The notes: generated by a model not told the origin, from the sequence alone. Positions 35,933 through 45,265 are shown, counted from the first letter of the stretch. The stretch is DNA of 64,000 nucleotides from Gammaproteobacteria bacterium (GCA_022447525.1 JAKVBA010000007.1:1-64000), one strand, 5' to 3'. Translations and numbers: made by a program.

Positions 35933-36577
35933 ATGTGCGGCCGGTTCAACAATCAAATTGCCTCTTATGGAGAGTGGGCCGATCTCTTACGTGAGTTACC
36001 TGAGTATGTTGCTAGCTACAACGTTAGTCCAAGCATGACGATTCCTGTAATCACATCAGAGACTGGTCGATTGATGCGTTGGGGTTTAGTACCAAATTGG
36101 TCAAAGTCGTTTAACACAAAGTTCGCCACTTTCAATGCTAGGATCGAAACGGTAAAAGAAAAACCTACATTTAAAGGGGCTTGGCATAACAAGCAAAGAT
36201 GTATTATTCCTATGGCTGGCTACTACGAATGGTCTATGAAAAATGGGCGCAAATTGCCGTCGTATATTAGCTCGGGTAGCAATATTATCGTTGCAGCAGG
36301 TCTTTTTGAGCACTGGGGGAGTGAACCAAATTATTCGTGCACGATGCTGACTATGCCCGCCACAAAGGCGTTGCAATCGATTCATCATCGTATGCCCATT
36401 TTGTTATCACCATTGCAAGCAAAGCACTGGCTGGATGGCTTACAACGTGCCGACAAAAGCTTACTAACAAGCTCCCCGATCCTTAGGTCTCATACTGTTT
36501 CACAGCTTGTGGGTGACAGCAGGCAAGATAACGCGGAGCTGATAAAACCATATGACCGAAGGGATCTGTTTGACTAA
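35933..36577 (+). CDS. YedK/HMCES-type abasic-site processing protein
   Basis: This 214-residue SRAP-domain protein begins MCGRF, so Cys2 becomes N-terminal after Met removal and can form a thiazolidine link with abasic sites in single-stranded DNA. Other conserved parts are the RWGLVPNW strand, FNARIETV, GYYEW with the catalytic Glu, and IHHRMP with the active His. It shields abasic sites from error-prone processing. It follows the phosphate transporter by 15 bases. Confidence 0.94.
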   Translation: MCGRFNNQIASYGEWADLLRELPEYVASYNVSPSMTIPVITSETGRLMRWGLVPNWSKSFNTKFATFNARIETVKEKPTFKGAWHNKQRCIIPMAGYYEWSMKNGRKLPSYISSGSNIIVAAGLFEHWGSEPNYSCTMLTMPATKALQSIHHRMPILLSPLQAKHWLDGLQRADKSLLTSSPILRSHTVSQLVGDSRQDNAELIKPYDRRDLFD

Positions 36578-36756
36578 GACCCTGTCAAATCAAACTCGCG
36601 GATTCACAAGCCCTTTGGAGCTTAAGTTTACAATCGCGGAGCAACGAGCATATACTTGTTGGCGGAGCCTTCTTTTTCCAGTCTCAACTAAAATTGAGCT
36701 TGATAAAACGGGCTTCCAATCAAAATAATAATCATCGTATCTTTTCGGGAGGAAGA

Positions 36757-39009
36757 ATGAGAGGAAGTAAAATAGTTTCTACCACTGCCAAGTCCGTTGC
36801 CATCGCGGTGGCTGCGAGCTTTGCAAATACTGGTTCAGTGGTCCAAGCACAAGAGTCACAAGGCGCCACTTCAGTTCTGTTAGAAGAAATTGTTGTGACC
36901 GCACGAAAACGTGAAGAGTCTATAATGGACGTTCCCATCTCTGTTTCAGCTTACAGCGCTGACCAACTAGAGGTTCTAAAAGTAAGAGATATACAGAGCC
37001 TATCCGTTGGCCTACCAAACGTCGCTTTTGACGACATTGGCACCACTAGGGGTGTTGCCAACTTCTCCATTCGAGGGCTTGGAATAAACAGCTCTATCCC
37101 AAGTATCGATCCCACCGTGGGTACCTTTATCGACGGTGTTTACATGGGCACTAACGCTGGTGTGGTATTCGATGTTTTCGACTTAGAGAGCATCGAGGTT
37201 CTCAGAGGGCCGCAAGGCACTCTCTTCGGTCGTAACGTAACAGGCGGAGCTGTTTTGCTGAAAAGCAAAGCCCCGTCCGAAGAGTTTGAAGGAAAAATTA
37301 AAGCGTCGGTAGAAGGCGGCGGTGAAGATTTAAATAAATACTTTATGGGTTCTGTTGGTGGTCCTGTCTCGGAGACATTGGCCGCGAAAGTTTCTTTCTA
37401 TACAAACCAAGACGACGGCTACTTTCTAAACCGCTTTAACAACGAAGCGTTTGGTGAGCAAGACACTGTTTCGATAAGGCCTATGGTGGTGTGGACACCT
37501 AACGATAGGCTGAGCGTAACTGCGATTTATGATTACTTTGATTCTGATGGCGACGGCCCTGCTGCACAGAATCACAGAAATGGTCTTGGCATAACGAATT
37601 CCGCCACCGACTTCGATCGCGATAGCTTTGATTTCTCTGTCGACAACACTGGCTTTTTGTCGACACGCTCTGACTTTTTACGCAGCACCGTAGAATATGA
37701 ATTGGAAAATGGCACCATCACCAATGTGTTTGGTTATCGTGAGGTTGATCAGACTGGCAATATCGACGTCGATGCAACACCCCTTGACTTGTTCAATTCA
37801 CTAACAGCTTTAGACATCGAACAAGTAAGTAACGAGCTCCGTTATGCAGGTGAACTAAATGATCGCACTCAATTAACAGCGGGTTTGTACTATTTTAAAA
37901 ACGAGCTAAATTACAATGAGAATCGACGTTTATTGGGCCTATTAGCACCTCCAGGCGTCTTTGCACTTAACCAAGACGGTGGTGGCGAATATGAAGTCAC
38001 TACCTTGGGCGTGTTCGCCAGCATAGATTATAGCCTTACTGATCTAACAACTCTAAACATTGGATTACGCTATACAGACGAAGAGAAAAACGCAAACATT
38101 GCTTCTTTGATTCGTAATGTCAATGCTCCATGTAGTGTTGTAGACGGCACATGCCCATTCGACTTCAACGACGAAGAAAGTTGGAGCAATTTGTCACCAA
38201 AAATTGGTTTTACTCATACTTTAGGAGATGCGTCGCTTGTGTATGGTAGCTGGTCAAGAGGTTTCCGTTCAGGCGGCTACAACTTAAGAAACACGGCCAT
38301 CGACACAGTAAATTTTGGCCCAGGTCCATTTGACGAGGAAACGGTAGAAAATCTTGAGTTCGGTTACAAAACCACCTTTTCCAACGGGGGTCGACTAACC
38401 GCCGCGGTCTTCTACAATCAAATTGATGATATGCAGCGCGAAATAAATTTGGCCGACCCAATTTCTGGTGTTGTGCAAGTGATTAGAAACACCGCGGACG
38501 CAACTATCTCTGGAATAGAAGTAGACACTCTTTATCCACTAACTGATAACCTTCTACTAAACGCGTCTATTGGCTATATAGATCCAGAATACGATGAGGT
38601 TCGCTTTGACCTAAATGGAGACGGCACTATCAACGGGGCAGATTTAGCTTTAGATCTACCCAGAGCAGCCGAGCTGACCTACACAATTGGTTTAACGCTT
38701 GATACTGAAGTTGGTAGTTGGGGAACGGCTACAAGTCGAATCTCTTACGCTTATCGTGATGAATCTGCTTATACCGATAACAATCTGGGCTTTATCAATG
38801 AGCAAGGTATTTTAGATCTTGGCGTTGATTTCAAGTCTAACGATGGAAAATGGGAGTTCGGTTTATACGGCAAGAACTTGGGTGATGAAGTCAAACATGG
38901 CGGCGACACCCAACTGCCCTCTCTGCTGGGCCCAATACCTCTGGGTGGAACCTTCTCTCCACTGGCTAAAGGTCGTATTTACGGCGCCGAGTTCACTTAC
39001 AATTTCTAA
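36757..39009 (+). CDS. TonB-dependent outer-membrane receptor (orphan)
   Basis: This 750-residue protein has a signal peptide (cleavage after VQAQ, about residue 33), a TonB box EEIVVTARKREE, a plug domain (about 45-165, with FIDGVYMG and VLRGPQGTLFGRN) and a beta-barrel ending in FTYNF. The frame opens at a TTG at 36694, but GGGAGGA precedes the ATG at 36757. A terminator follows. No enzyme or transporter gene adjoins it, so the ligand is unknown; a siderophore, vitamin or glycan are all possible. Confidence 0.93.
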   Translation: MRGSKIVSTTAKSVAIAVAASFANTGSVVQAQESQGATSVLLEEIVVTARKREESIMDVPISVSAYSADQLEVLKVRDIQSLSVGLPNVAFDDIGTTRGVANFSIRGLGINSSIPSIDPTVGTFIDGVYMGTNAGVVFDVFDLESIEVLRGPQGTLFGRNVTGGAVLLKSKAPSEEFEGKIKASVEGGGEDLNKYFMGSVGGPVSETLAAKVSFYTNQDDGYFLNRFNNEAFGEQDTVSIRPMVVWTPNDRLSVTAIYDYFDSDGDGPAAQNHRNGLGITNSATDFDRDSFDFSVDNTGFLSTRSDFLRSTVEYELENGTITNVFGYREVDQTGNIDVDATPLDLFNSLTALDIEQVSNELRYAGELNDRTQLTAGLYYFKNELNYNENRRLLGLLAPPGVFALNQDGGGEYEVTTLGVFASIDYSLTDLTTLNIGLRYTDEEKNANIASLIRNVNAPCSVVDGTCPFDFNDEESWSNLSPKIGFTHTLGDASLVYGSWSRGFRSGGYNLRNTAIDTVNFGPGPFDEETVENLEFGYKTTFSNGGRLTAAVFYNQIDDMQREINLADPISGVVQVIRNTADATISGIEVDTLYPLTDNLLLNASIGYIDPEYDEVRFDLNGDGTINGADLALDLPRAAELTYTIGLTLDTEVGSWGTATSRISYAYRDESAYTDNNLGFINEQGILDLGVDFKSNDGKWEFGLYGKNLGDEVKHGGDTQLPSLLGPIPLGGTFSPLAKGRIYGAEFTYNF

Positions 39010-39044
39010 AAATTGATTTAGAGGTTAAAATTTTAGTTCTGATT

Positions 39045-39077
39045 AAAGCCCCTCCTCAGGAGGGGCTTTATTTTTTT
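39045..39077 (+). terminator. Rho-independent terminator of the orphan receptor
   Basis: An 11-bp stem AAAGCCCCTCC/GGAGGGGCTTT with a 3-base loop (39045-39069) is followed by a run of T (39071-39077). It lies 35 bases after the receptor stop codon. Confidence 0.93.
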
Positions 39078-39083
39078 CGATCG

Positions 39084-39719
39084 TTATTTTTTATTATACA
39101 ACTTCTTGCGAACCCACTCGGAAGTAGGTAAAGACAGATTAAACTTAATAGCTACGGCTCGAATTGAGAAAACGCAGAGAAAACCCAAAGCAAGCGACAT
39201 GCTTATAGGCAGTTTCGTCAAAAGCAAAATGTAAGCAACACTGGAGCCAAACAAGGCTGCGGTTGCATAAATATCTTCTTTAAGTAGCAAAGGTGGCCCT
39301 CCACAAACGACATCTCGGATTAATCCTCCAGCCGTCGCCGTTATGGTCCCCATCATCACCACGGTCACAAAACCATGCCCTAATGAGAAAGCTTTGAATG
39401 TGCCAACCATAGCAAACAATGCAAGACCCAAGGCATCAACCCACACCAAAAGACGTATTTGAGTCCAAGATTTGTAGACAATTGCGGCCAAGCCTCCCAA
39501 CACAGCGATGCAAATCGCCCACGGATCTGTAAGCCAAAAAACAGGCACATCCAAAAGTAAGTCTCTCAGCGTGCCGCCGCCAATAGCTGGGAAAAGGCTG
39601 AGCACTAAGATCCCAAATAAATCCATATTGTGCCGAATCGCCACCAGACCACCTGAAATAGCAAATACGAAAACGCCGAGATAGTCGGCTGTTGCGAGCA
39701 AATTGATCTCATCAATCAA
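39084..39719 (-). CDS. UPF0126 / TRIC-type membrane protein
   Basis: This 211-residue protein has about seven membrane helices in two repeated halves with the GG-rich signatures of UPF0126 (YadS/YicG): AISGGLVAIRHNMDLFG, AIGGGTLRDLLLD and TATAGGLIRDVVCG. The family resembles trimeric intracellular cation channels and was once linked to glycine transport; the substrate is unsettled. The start is TTG at 39719, supported by GAGGGG upstream. It is convergent with the orphan receptor. Confidence 0.92.
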   Translation of the reverse strand: MIDEINLLATADYLGVFVFAISGGLVAIRHNMDLFGILVLSLFPAIGGGTLRDLLLDVPVFWLTDPWAICIAVLGGLAAIVYKSWTQIRLLVWVDALGLALFAMVGTFKAFSLGHGFVTVVMMGTITATAGGLIRDVVCGGPPLLLKEDIYATAALFGSSVAYILLLTKLPISMSLALGFLCVFSIRAVAIKFNLSLPTSEWVRKKLYNKK

Positions 39720-39870
39720 GATTGACCCCTCTAATCAAATACCAAAACATCATAGTGATCTATATTTTCAAATTAAATAATATACTTATTCAATTTTACA
39801 GAATCATAAACATGCTCTATCTTATCTCTAATAGCCAATCACGAACACACATAAAACGGAGGTAAACACT

Positions 39871-40344
39871 ATGACAATCATCGATATAGGAATTAATCAC
39901 GAAGACAGACTGGCTGTCGCGGAACAACTTAAAAAACTACTTGCTGATTCATACACACTGTATCTTCAAACGCATAACTTCCATTGGAATGTAACTGGCC
40001 CTTACTTCAATCAATTACACCTGATGTTTGAAGATCAATATACAGAGTTAGCTACCGCAGTGGATGAAATTGCGGAGCGTATTCGCAGTCTAGATGTTAT
40101 TGCACCGGGCACCTACCAAGAATTCGCGGAATTGAGCTCAATTGTTGAGGTTTCAGGAGATCTCGGTGCAGAAAGAATGGTTGAATTGCTGACTACAGGT
40201 CACGAACAAATAGTAAAGACCTGCCGAACAGCCCTTAAAGCCGCGCAAGATGCCGAGGACGAGTCTTCAGCCGCGCTGGTTTCAGACCGGATGCGAATAC
40301 ACGAAAAAGTCGCTTGGATGTTAAGAGCCACAATTCAACGCTAA
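39871..40344 (+). CDS. dps: Dps family ferritin-like protein
   Basis: This 157-residue protein matches Dps, a dodecameric iron-storing and DNA-protecting protein of stress and stationary phase. The intersubunit ferroxidase site is recognisable in the helix [21 protein letters not shown] and in [23 protein letters not shown]. The length is usual. GGAGG precedes the ATG by nine bases. It is transcribed alone, and hairpins follow the stop codon. Confidence 0.95.
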   Translation: MTIIDIGINHEDRLAVAEQLKKLLADSYTLYLQTHNFHWNVTGPYFNQLHLMFEDQYTELATAVDEIAERIRSLDVIAPGTYQEFAELSSIVEVSGDLGAERMVELLTTGHEQIVKTCRTALKAAQDAEDESSAALVSDRMRIHEKVAWMLRATIQR

Positions 40345-40424
40345 GAGCACAGCTCTTACCACTGTTTGCAGAGGTAGATACAGCGCACCGAAATGCTCTA
40401 TGTCAGCGCTGCTACTCTGCAAAC
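40342..40424 (+). terminator. Two consecutive hairpins after dps
   Basis: TAAGAGC-ACA-GCTCTTA (40342-40358) begins at the dps stop codon itself. A long hairpin follows: GTTTGCAGA pairs with TCTGCAAAC (40364-40372 with 40416-40424), with inner CAGCGC/GCGCTG. It is followed by GTTTTATAA. Together they likely form the dps terminator or a stabilising 3' end. Confidence 0.6.
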
Positions 40425-40554
40425 GTTTTATAAGCGTATACTCGTGGGTTATATCTCTCAAGAGCGATGGTTGTTCCCCAACTTTACCCCCAGCTCCCTG
40501 TTAGAGCAGTATTCTAAATCCAGCGTTACAATCCTAACCCTTTAAGATGATGGA

Positions 40555-41346
40555 TTAGCGCGTTGTTTTCAGTTTATCAACCAGGCCGTTTAGTTGATCA
40601 AATCGACTGGAATTTTTAAGCCTATAATCTAAACCGTAGGTATAAACATGCCACAATAAATCAGCCCAAAGTACCGTAATCTGTGACGTCAGAAAAATAC
40701 GATCATCGACTTTATGTTGCCAATCAGCGTAGGCCTGTAAAAATGCTTTCGCCTGCTTACGGTTAAACCCTCGATATAGCACAATGGCAGCCAGATCAAA
40801 CCACGGGTTATGTTGAGCTGCGTACTCCCAATCTAGAAAGCAAGCCTGCTCTGCGTTGCTAACACAATTTTCATTTACTAAATCGTTGTGGCAAAAACAC
40901 CATGGGGTCGAATCGTCGAAGAACTCCTCTAGTAGCGGAACTAAGGACTGATGCTGATTCTTTAGAGTCTCATCCGCCCGCTGAAGATATTGTTCTAACA
41001 ATTTGGGCAAATCTAGGGCATAGGTATCAGCAGTTAAGTTTGAATGTAAACTCGATAATGCGATCGCTGTTTGTTCCAGTACAGGCAGTCCGCCTTCGAT
41101 GAAATCCATTAATACTATGTTTTTATAGTGCCCTAGTATTTTAGGCGCGAGAGAAAACTGAGCAGCTTGTTGTTGAGCAAACAGAGAACGCTCGAGCGAA
41201 TGTCGAAAAACCTTTATGACTGTTTTCACCCCGAGTATGTCTAATAAGCCAGTCTGATGATTCTTCCCTGCGGTAAATGTTGCTAAAAGCCGTGGCCTTG
41301 TAGTAAGACCAAGCTCTTTCCATTTATCCAACGCAGACTCAAGCAT
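40555..41346 (-). CDS. Phosphotransferase, probable thiamine kinase
   Basis: This protein of about 263 residues has the aminoglycoside/choline kinase fold: catalytic FCHNDLVNENC (Brenner motif HNDLxxxN) and FLDWEYAAQHNPWFDLA, the metal-binding part. It is the last gene of a TPP-riboswitch operon with a receptor, thiamine-binding protein and PnuC/PnuT permease, so phosphorylation of imported thiamine (ThiK-like) is the likely role. The frame is open to 41391, but the ATG at 41346 overlaps the permease stop by 8 bases (ATGCTTGA), which indicates coupling. Confidence 0.78.
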   Translation of the reverse strand: MLESALDKWKELGLTTRPRLLATFTAGKNHQTGLLDILGVKTVIKVFRHSLERSLFAQQQAAQFSLAPKILGHYKNIVLMDFIEGGLPVLEQTAIALSSLHSNLTADTYALDLPKLLEQYLQRADETLKNQHQSLVPLLEEFFDDSTPWCFCHNDLVNENCVSNAEQACFLDWEYAAQHNPWFDLAAIVLYRGFNRKQAKAFLQAYADWQHKVDDRIFLTSQITVLWADLLWHVYTYGLDYRLKNSSRFDQLNGLVDKLKTTR

Positions 41347-41950
41347 GAATACTGTGCTTACGCCACTGTTTGCGCCATTGAATATAACCATACAGAGCTA
41401 TGATCAAATAAATGACGAACAAAGCAGCATAAAGATAAAACTCCCGTTCGAGATAGAGGTAGATGGAAGCCGAATTAATTACCAACCAATAGAGCCAATT
41501 TTCTAAAATTTTTCGGGTTACCATCCAGGTAGTGATCACCGCCGACCAAGTGGTAAATGAATCTAGGTATGGCAAAACAGCTTGTGTATAGCGACTAAGC
41601 AAGTATCCACTGATAATCGTTAATATTGCCACGACCGCAATACACGCAGCATGATTTTGAAGACGCCATGAGCTAATCTTGAGCGACTGAGCAGGATTAC
41701 CATCAAGTGTACCGCCTCGCCATTGCCACCAACCGTAAATGGCCATTGCTAGATAGTAGACATTCAATGCCGCCTCCATCGGTAACAATCCCTCCCAAAA
41801 TAAGATTGCCGCAGTAGCAGTACCGATAAAGGCGCACGGCCAACACCAACTATTTTCACGTGCTGCCAACACTACGTACGCCAAACCAAATACCACCGAC
41901 ACCAACTCTAGATTGCTGGTGGCTTGCCAAGCTGCAATTAATTTATCCAA
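41339..41950 (-). CDS. pnuT: PnuC-family permease, probable thiamine transporter (PnuT)
   Basis: This 203-residue protein has about seven membrane helices and matches PnuC-family facilitators: an early LAYVVLAARENSWCWPCAFIG segment and YYLAMAIYGWWQW, with the repeated W-rich motif IALYGYIQWRK at the end. PnuC carries nicotinamide riboside, while PnuT carries thiamine. Being in a TPP-riboswitch operon between a thiamine-binding protein and a kinase, it is best read as PnuT, moving thiamine across the inner membrane for trapping by phosphorylation. Confidence 0.85.
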   Translation of the reverse strand: MDKLIAAWQATSNLELVSVVFGLAYVVLAARENSWCWPCAFIGTATAAILFWEGLLPMEAALNVYYLAMAIYGWWQWRGGTLDGNPAQSLKISSWRLQNHAACIAVVAILTIISGYLLSRYTQAVLPYLDSFTTWSAVITTWMVTRKILENWLYWLVINSASIYLYLEREFYLYAALFVIYLIIALYGYIQWRKQWRKHSIHA

Positions 41951-41961
41951 TATAACACTCG

Positions 41962-42228
41962 CTAGTCGTAGCTTTTAAGATCTCGCGCATCACCTTGCAA
42001 AAATTTAGCGACGAATACAATCTTGCCGTATTTTTCCATTGAAACTTTCATGGCGTCATTCAGCAAGGCATTTACCGCATCGAATTCTCCGAATAATCGA
42101 GTGCTCATATTGCTAGTACGAATTTCAACGCCGTTGGCTCGCTCATTGATATGAGCTAAAAATTCCTCTATTTTGGGTTTGTACCCGTCTTGCAACGGGT
42201 ACATACTGATTTCTACAGATAGATTCAT
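41962..42228 (-). CDS. MTH1187/YkoF-type thiamine-binding protein
   Basis: This 88-residue protein begins MNLSVEISMYPLQDGYKPKI and has the ferredoxin-like fold pattern of the thiamine-binding PF01910 family. It has no signal peptide, so it would bind thiamine or a precursor in the cytoplasm. The frame runs open to 42306 inside the receptor gene, but the family start is the ATG at 42228. It lies 16 bases after the receptor stop and 11 before the permease start. Confidence 0.85.
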   Translation of the reverse strand: MNLSVEISMYPLQDGYKPKIEEFLAHINERANGVEIRTSNMSTRLFGEFDAVNALLNDAMKVSMEKYGKIVFVAKFLQGDARDLKSYD

Positions 42229-42244
42229 GAGAGACGCCTCTAGA

Positions 42245-44386
42245 CTAAAAATCCATAGCTGCGCGAACTCCAACGACCCTCGGTGCACCAAATTGGTTGT
42301 ATTCACCTAGCTCATAGAATTCACGAGGATCGTTTCCGAATGTGCCAAAGCCTCGTGTTTTGACTAACTCGTCCGTCAAATTCTTACCGTAAACTGCTAC
42401 CCGCCAGTTTTCGTGCTCATAAGCAAGCTCCAAATTAATTAGCTCATAAGAATCTGAGCGTTCCTCGTGGCTATTTGAAAATAAAAAGTCGTCTTTTGCT
42501 TCAATTGAGCCGCCTAGTGATATTCGATTTGTGATGGCAAATTTTCCGCCGATAACCGCTGTATATTTTGGCGCCTGCGCCTGCTCTCGCCCATTTAAAT
42601 CAAACGGTATCGCGTTATCTCGATCAGCTTGGATATGATCAAAACTTAAAAATTCATCGAATTGCGTATCAAGAAAACCAACTTTACCAAACAGGCTTAG
42701 ACGATCACTTGGTACCCAGTCTAACTCTAGCTCTATGCCTTTGTTGTTGCCAGTCGCCGCGTTAGCAACAAAATCGGTGAAACTGCATGGACAAACACCA
42801 CCAATTTGGCCTGTGTCTACAGAACGCACAATAGATTGATCAACCTGAATATCGTTACGATCTTGATAAAAAATCGACGCTTGCAACCTTAATGAATTGT
42901 CCAAAAACGACTGTTTAATTCCCAGTTCATAATTAAGTAGTGTTTCAGTATCAAATTCACGCTCAGTCAAAGACAAACTACCGTCTAAGTTGAAACCACC
43001 GGGTTTATAACCTCGCGACACCAATCCATAATAAAATGCGCCGCTATCGGCCTGGTATTCGAGTGCTACGCGACCACCCCAAAGTGTTTCCTCAGGGCTG
43101 GCACTGTCGTTATTAATATCGCGGTAATCAACGTCTCTGCGCTCAAGCCTCAAACCAGTGGTCATCGACCAACGATCATTCAAGGCAAAATCGGCCTGCC
43201 CATAAACCGCGGCATTGGTTGTATCTAGCTCACTACGAAAGTCACCTGCAAAGGTATATATTCGCTCAAGATCAATACTTTGATCTCTATAGTAGATACC
43301 CGCTACCCATCCAAAATTATCCGCACTGTTTGAAACCAAACGAAGGTCCATCGTGGTGTTTTGGTTATCTCTGGTGTATTGATCAAAAGAAGAGTAAAAA
43401 AGATCAAAGCCCAGCAAATCACTATCGCAGGCGGTGTTTTCACAAATAAAGACGTTACTCCAATCTTCGTCGTAGGCGTACTCTAAATCAGAATCAGCAA
43501 AACTCAGCGAACCTTCAAGATCCAGGCCAGCGGCCAACTCATATTCAGCTTTTATCACTCCAGCAGTAGTTTGCTGACGGTCAAAGCCCGGCTCATCGGT
43601 GTCTGTTTGGCGCGTATTAGCAAGACTAAAGGCATCATAGCCGTTATCAATATCAGCTAAAAGGAGAGTAAAGTCGAGCGCTAAGCGATCATCCAATTGA
43701 GTACTGTATGTTGCCCGCGCAGTAGTTTCATCCAAGTTATTAGTGTCGTCACGACCAAGGAAAACGGCTTCGGTGAAACCATCGCTTTGATAATGCTTAG
43801 CCGCTATACGGAACCCGGAGGTATCAGACACTGGCCCACTGATCACACCACTAATCTCTCGGCCACCATAATCTTCAAAGCCCGCGGTGATTTGACCGGT
43901 TAACTCCGAAGTGGGACGATTTGAAACGACATTTATCAAACCAGCCAAGGCATTCGCGCCGTGCAGTGTGCCTTGTGGGCCACGTAAAACTTCAACCTGT
44001 TGTATATCTAATGTAGTGACTGCGGTGGCAATACCCGTTAGATCGATACCATCAACCAAAACACCCACAGAGTTAATTATGGGCGCTTGGAATTCACTAC
44101 GCTCACCAATTCCGCGGATTTGAATAAAGCGTCCACGCGATGCTCCAGTGGTAAAGTTCACATTGGGAGCCAAACCAAGGAGATCCTCTAGATTTTGAGC
44201 ATTGCGCTCAGTGATCAGGCTGTTATCCAAAACTGTGATGCTATTTGGTAGCGATAGCGCATCACGTTCAAGTAGTTCTGCGGTGACGACGATTTCTTCG
44301 AGCTGCGGTTGCTCTGCAAAGGAACTAGGCGTTGAGCTCAGGCTCAGAAATGCCGTTAGGAGAAATGCAGATGTTGATTTTTTCAT
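42245..44386 (-). CDS. TonB-dependent receptor, probable thiamine uptake
   Basis: This 713-residue outer-membrane receptor has a signal peptide (cleavage near SSFAEQ, residue 25), TonB box LEEIVVTAE, a plug domain (about 40-150, VLVDGIDLTGIA and VLRGPQGTLHGANA) and a beta-barrel ending VGVRAAMDF. Control by a TPP riboswitch directly upstream makes thiamine or a thiamine precursor the likely ligand. It is the first gene of a four-gene salvage operon. The ATG at 44386 is preceded by AAGAGA, which lies in a hairpin. Confidence 0.93.
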   Translation of the reverse strand: MKKSTSAFLLTAFLSLSSTPSSFAEQPQLEEIVVTAELLERDALSLPNSITVLDNSLITERNAQNLEDLLGLAPNVNFTTGASRGRFIQIRGIGERSEFQAPIINSVGVLVDGIDLTGIATAVTTLDIQQVEVLRGPQGTLHGANALAGLINVVSNRPTSELTGQITAGFEDYGGREISGVISGPVSDTSGFRIAAKHYQSDGFTEAVFLGRDDTNNLDETTARATYSTQLDDRLALDFTLLLADIDNGYDAFSLANTRQTDTDEPGFDRQQTTAGVIKAEYELAAGLDLEGSLSFADSDLEYAYDEDWSNVFICENTACDSDLLGFDLFYSSFDQYTRDNQNTTMDLRLVSNSADNFGWVAGIYYRDQSIDLERIYTFAGDFRSELDTTNAAVYGQADFALNDRWSMTTGLRLERRDVDYRDINNDSASPEETLWGGRVALEYQADSGAFYYGLVSRGYKPGGFNLDGSLSLTEREFDTETLLNYELGIKQSFLDNSLRLQASIFYQDRNDIQVDQSIVRSVDTGQIGGVCPCSFTDFVANAATGNNKGIELELDWVPSDRLSLFGKVGFLDTQFDEFLSFDHIQADRDNAIPFDLNGREQAQAPKYTAVIGGKFAITNRISLGGSIEAKDDFLFSNSHEERSDSYELINLELAYEHENWRVAVYGKNLTDELVKTRGFGTFGNDPREFYELGEYNQFGAPRVVGVRAAMDF

Positions 44387-44389
44387 ATT

Positions 44390-44425
44390 GGTCTCTTACT
44401 AATATTGATTAATATTACTGAGACC
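44390..44425 (-). promoter_or_regulatory. Hairpin that could mask the ribosome site
   Basis: On the minus strand GGTCTC pairs with GAGACC, and inside it TAATATT pairs with AATATTA. The downstream arm includes the purine-rich ribosome site and ends 3 bases before the receptor ATG. It lies just downstream of the TPP aptamer and suggests a translational switch. Confidence 0.6.
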
Positions 44426-44450
44426 CGGTAGGCGAACGAAGGTGGAGATA

Positions 44451-44540
44451 TCCCATCCCTACGCCGGTGCTAACCGGATCAGGTACTAGGGGTTTAGTGC
44501 GAACACAATCTCAGGCTGTTTAGCCTCCCCCTGGGCGTTG
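44451..44540 (-). promoter_or_regulatory. TPP (THI-box) riboswitch
   Basis: The minus strand carries the conserved aptamer elements in order: a GGGGG stretch, CCTGAGA at the pyrimidine-sensor helix, ACCC, TACCTGATC, the GGTTAGCACC stem and the terminal GCGTAGGGA. Spacing fits the E. coli thiM aptamer. It should reduce expression of the downstream receptor operon when thiamine pyrophosphate is plentiful. Confidence 0.97.
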
Positions 44541-45068
44541 TTACTACAACATTTAAATAGTAACACAAGGTCACAAACTAGTTTACCAGTTGACCAATGT
44601 TTATGAACATTATCTTAATGCTAGGTTACATGGGTATTGGAGAGTCAACGGGATTGCTGATTGGTTGCCAAAGGCGTTGATGGTTTATTGGGTAAACCCT
44701 TGCAGATAAGGACTGGCTGAAATGACAATCATTAGACCGCCTCTCAGTGTCAATAATTTCATCGTCAAGCTGTACCGGATAAGGTTGATGCTGATTAGCA
44801 AGCTTGGTTGTGTAATCACAATTGTTGTATTCGAATTGCGCACAACCATAGATTATCGCAATCACGGCCAATCTAATGATCGAGCATCTAATACGTCAAG
44901 CTCTAACTTCCACTGGACCTTGGGATTAAAGACAAAAATACATTCGGATAGAAATCTTGAGAGAATTTACGGGTGCATAAACGACAAAACCGGATGGTCT
45001 CTCAGTTAATGATGCTACTCAGTGCACCTAAATCGATAAGCGAGTCTTTATACTCATCGCAATGAAAA
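44541..45068. other. Gene-free stretch between the thiamine operon and the tRNA
   Basis: About 530 bp lack a credible gene; two short open frames here (81 and 95 residues) have no start signal or family resemblance. It must contain the promoter of the thiamine operon, but no strong -35/-10 pair is visible. Short inverted repeats are GTTACT/AGTAAC (about 44539-44563) and AATGTT-TATG-AACATT (44596-44611). Confidence 0.55.
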
Positions 45069-45145
45069 TGGTGGGCCCGGGAGGACTCGAACCTCCGACC
45101 AATGGATTATGAGTCCACTGCTCTAACCAACTGAGCTACAGGCCC
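45069..45145 (-). tRNA. tRNA with CAU anticodon, probably tRNA-Ile2
   Basis: A 77-base cloverleaf includes an encoded CCA end (45071-45069). The acceptor stem is GGGCCTG/CGGGCCC, the D-arm GTAGCTCAGTTGG, the anticodon stem GTGGA/TCCAT with loop CTCATAA, and the T-arm GGTTCGAGTCC. Anticodon CAU could mean Met or lysidine-modified Ile2. The 5' GGGCCTG and the position beside rpoD resemble the gammaproteobacterial Ile2 gene that reads AUA, so I prefer that. It is not an initiator: its first base pair is a normal G-C. Confidence 0.92.
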
Positions 45146-45240
45146 ACTTTTAAGTTGCTAATCGTGATTTAGATCAGCAATTAAGCGGATATTTTGAAAC
45201 TAATTTACTTCGATTTAAACCTGGGTAAACCTAATTTCGA

Positions 45241-45265
45241 TGCGCTGCTCATTGCAAGCAGCGCA
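45241..45265 (-). terminator. Hairpin after rpoD
   Basis: A 9-bp stem TGCGCTGCT/AGCAGCGCA with a 7-base loop lies 11 bases after the rpoD stop codon. On the minus strand only TCGAAATT follows, so it is a weak or Rho-assisted terminator at best. Confidence 0.45.

Noticed and set aside
44626-45009. Two opposing frames of 81 and 95 codons
   Set aside because: They overlap each other, lack start signals and show no recognisable protein pattern.
45069-45145. Initiator tRNA-Met
   Set aside because: The acceptor stem has a normal first G-C pair and the anticodon stem lacks the three G-C pairs of initiator tRNAs.
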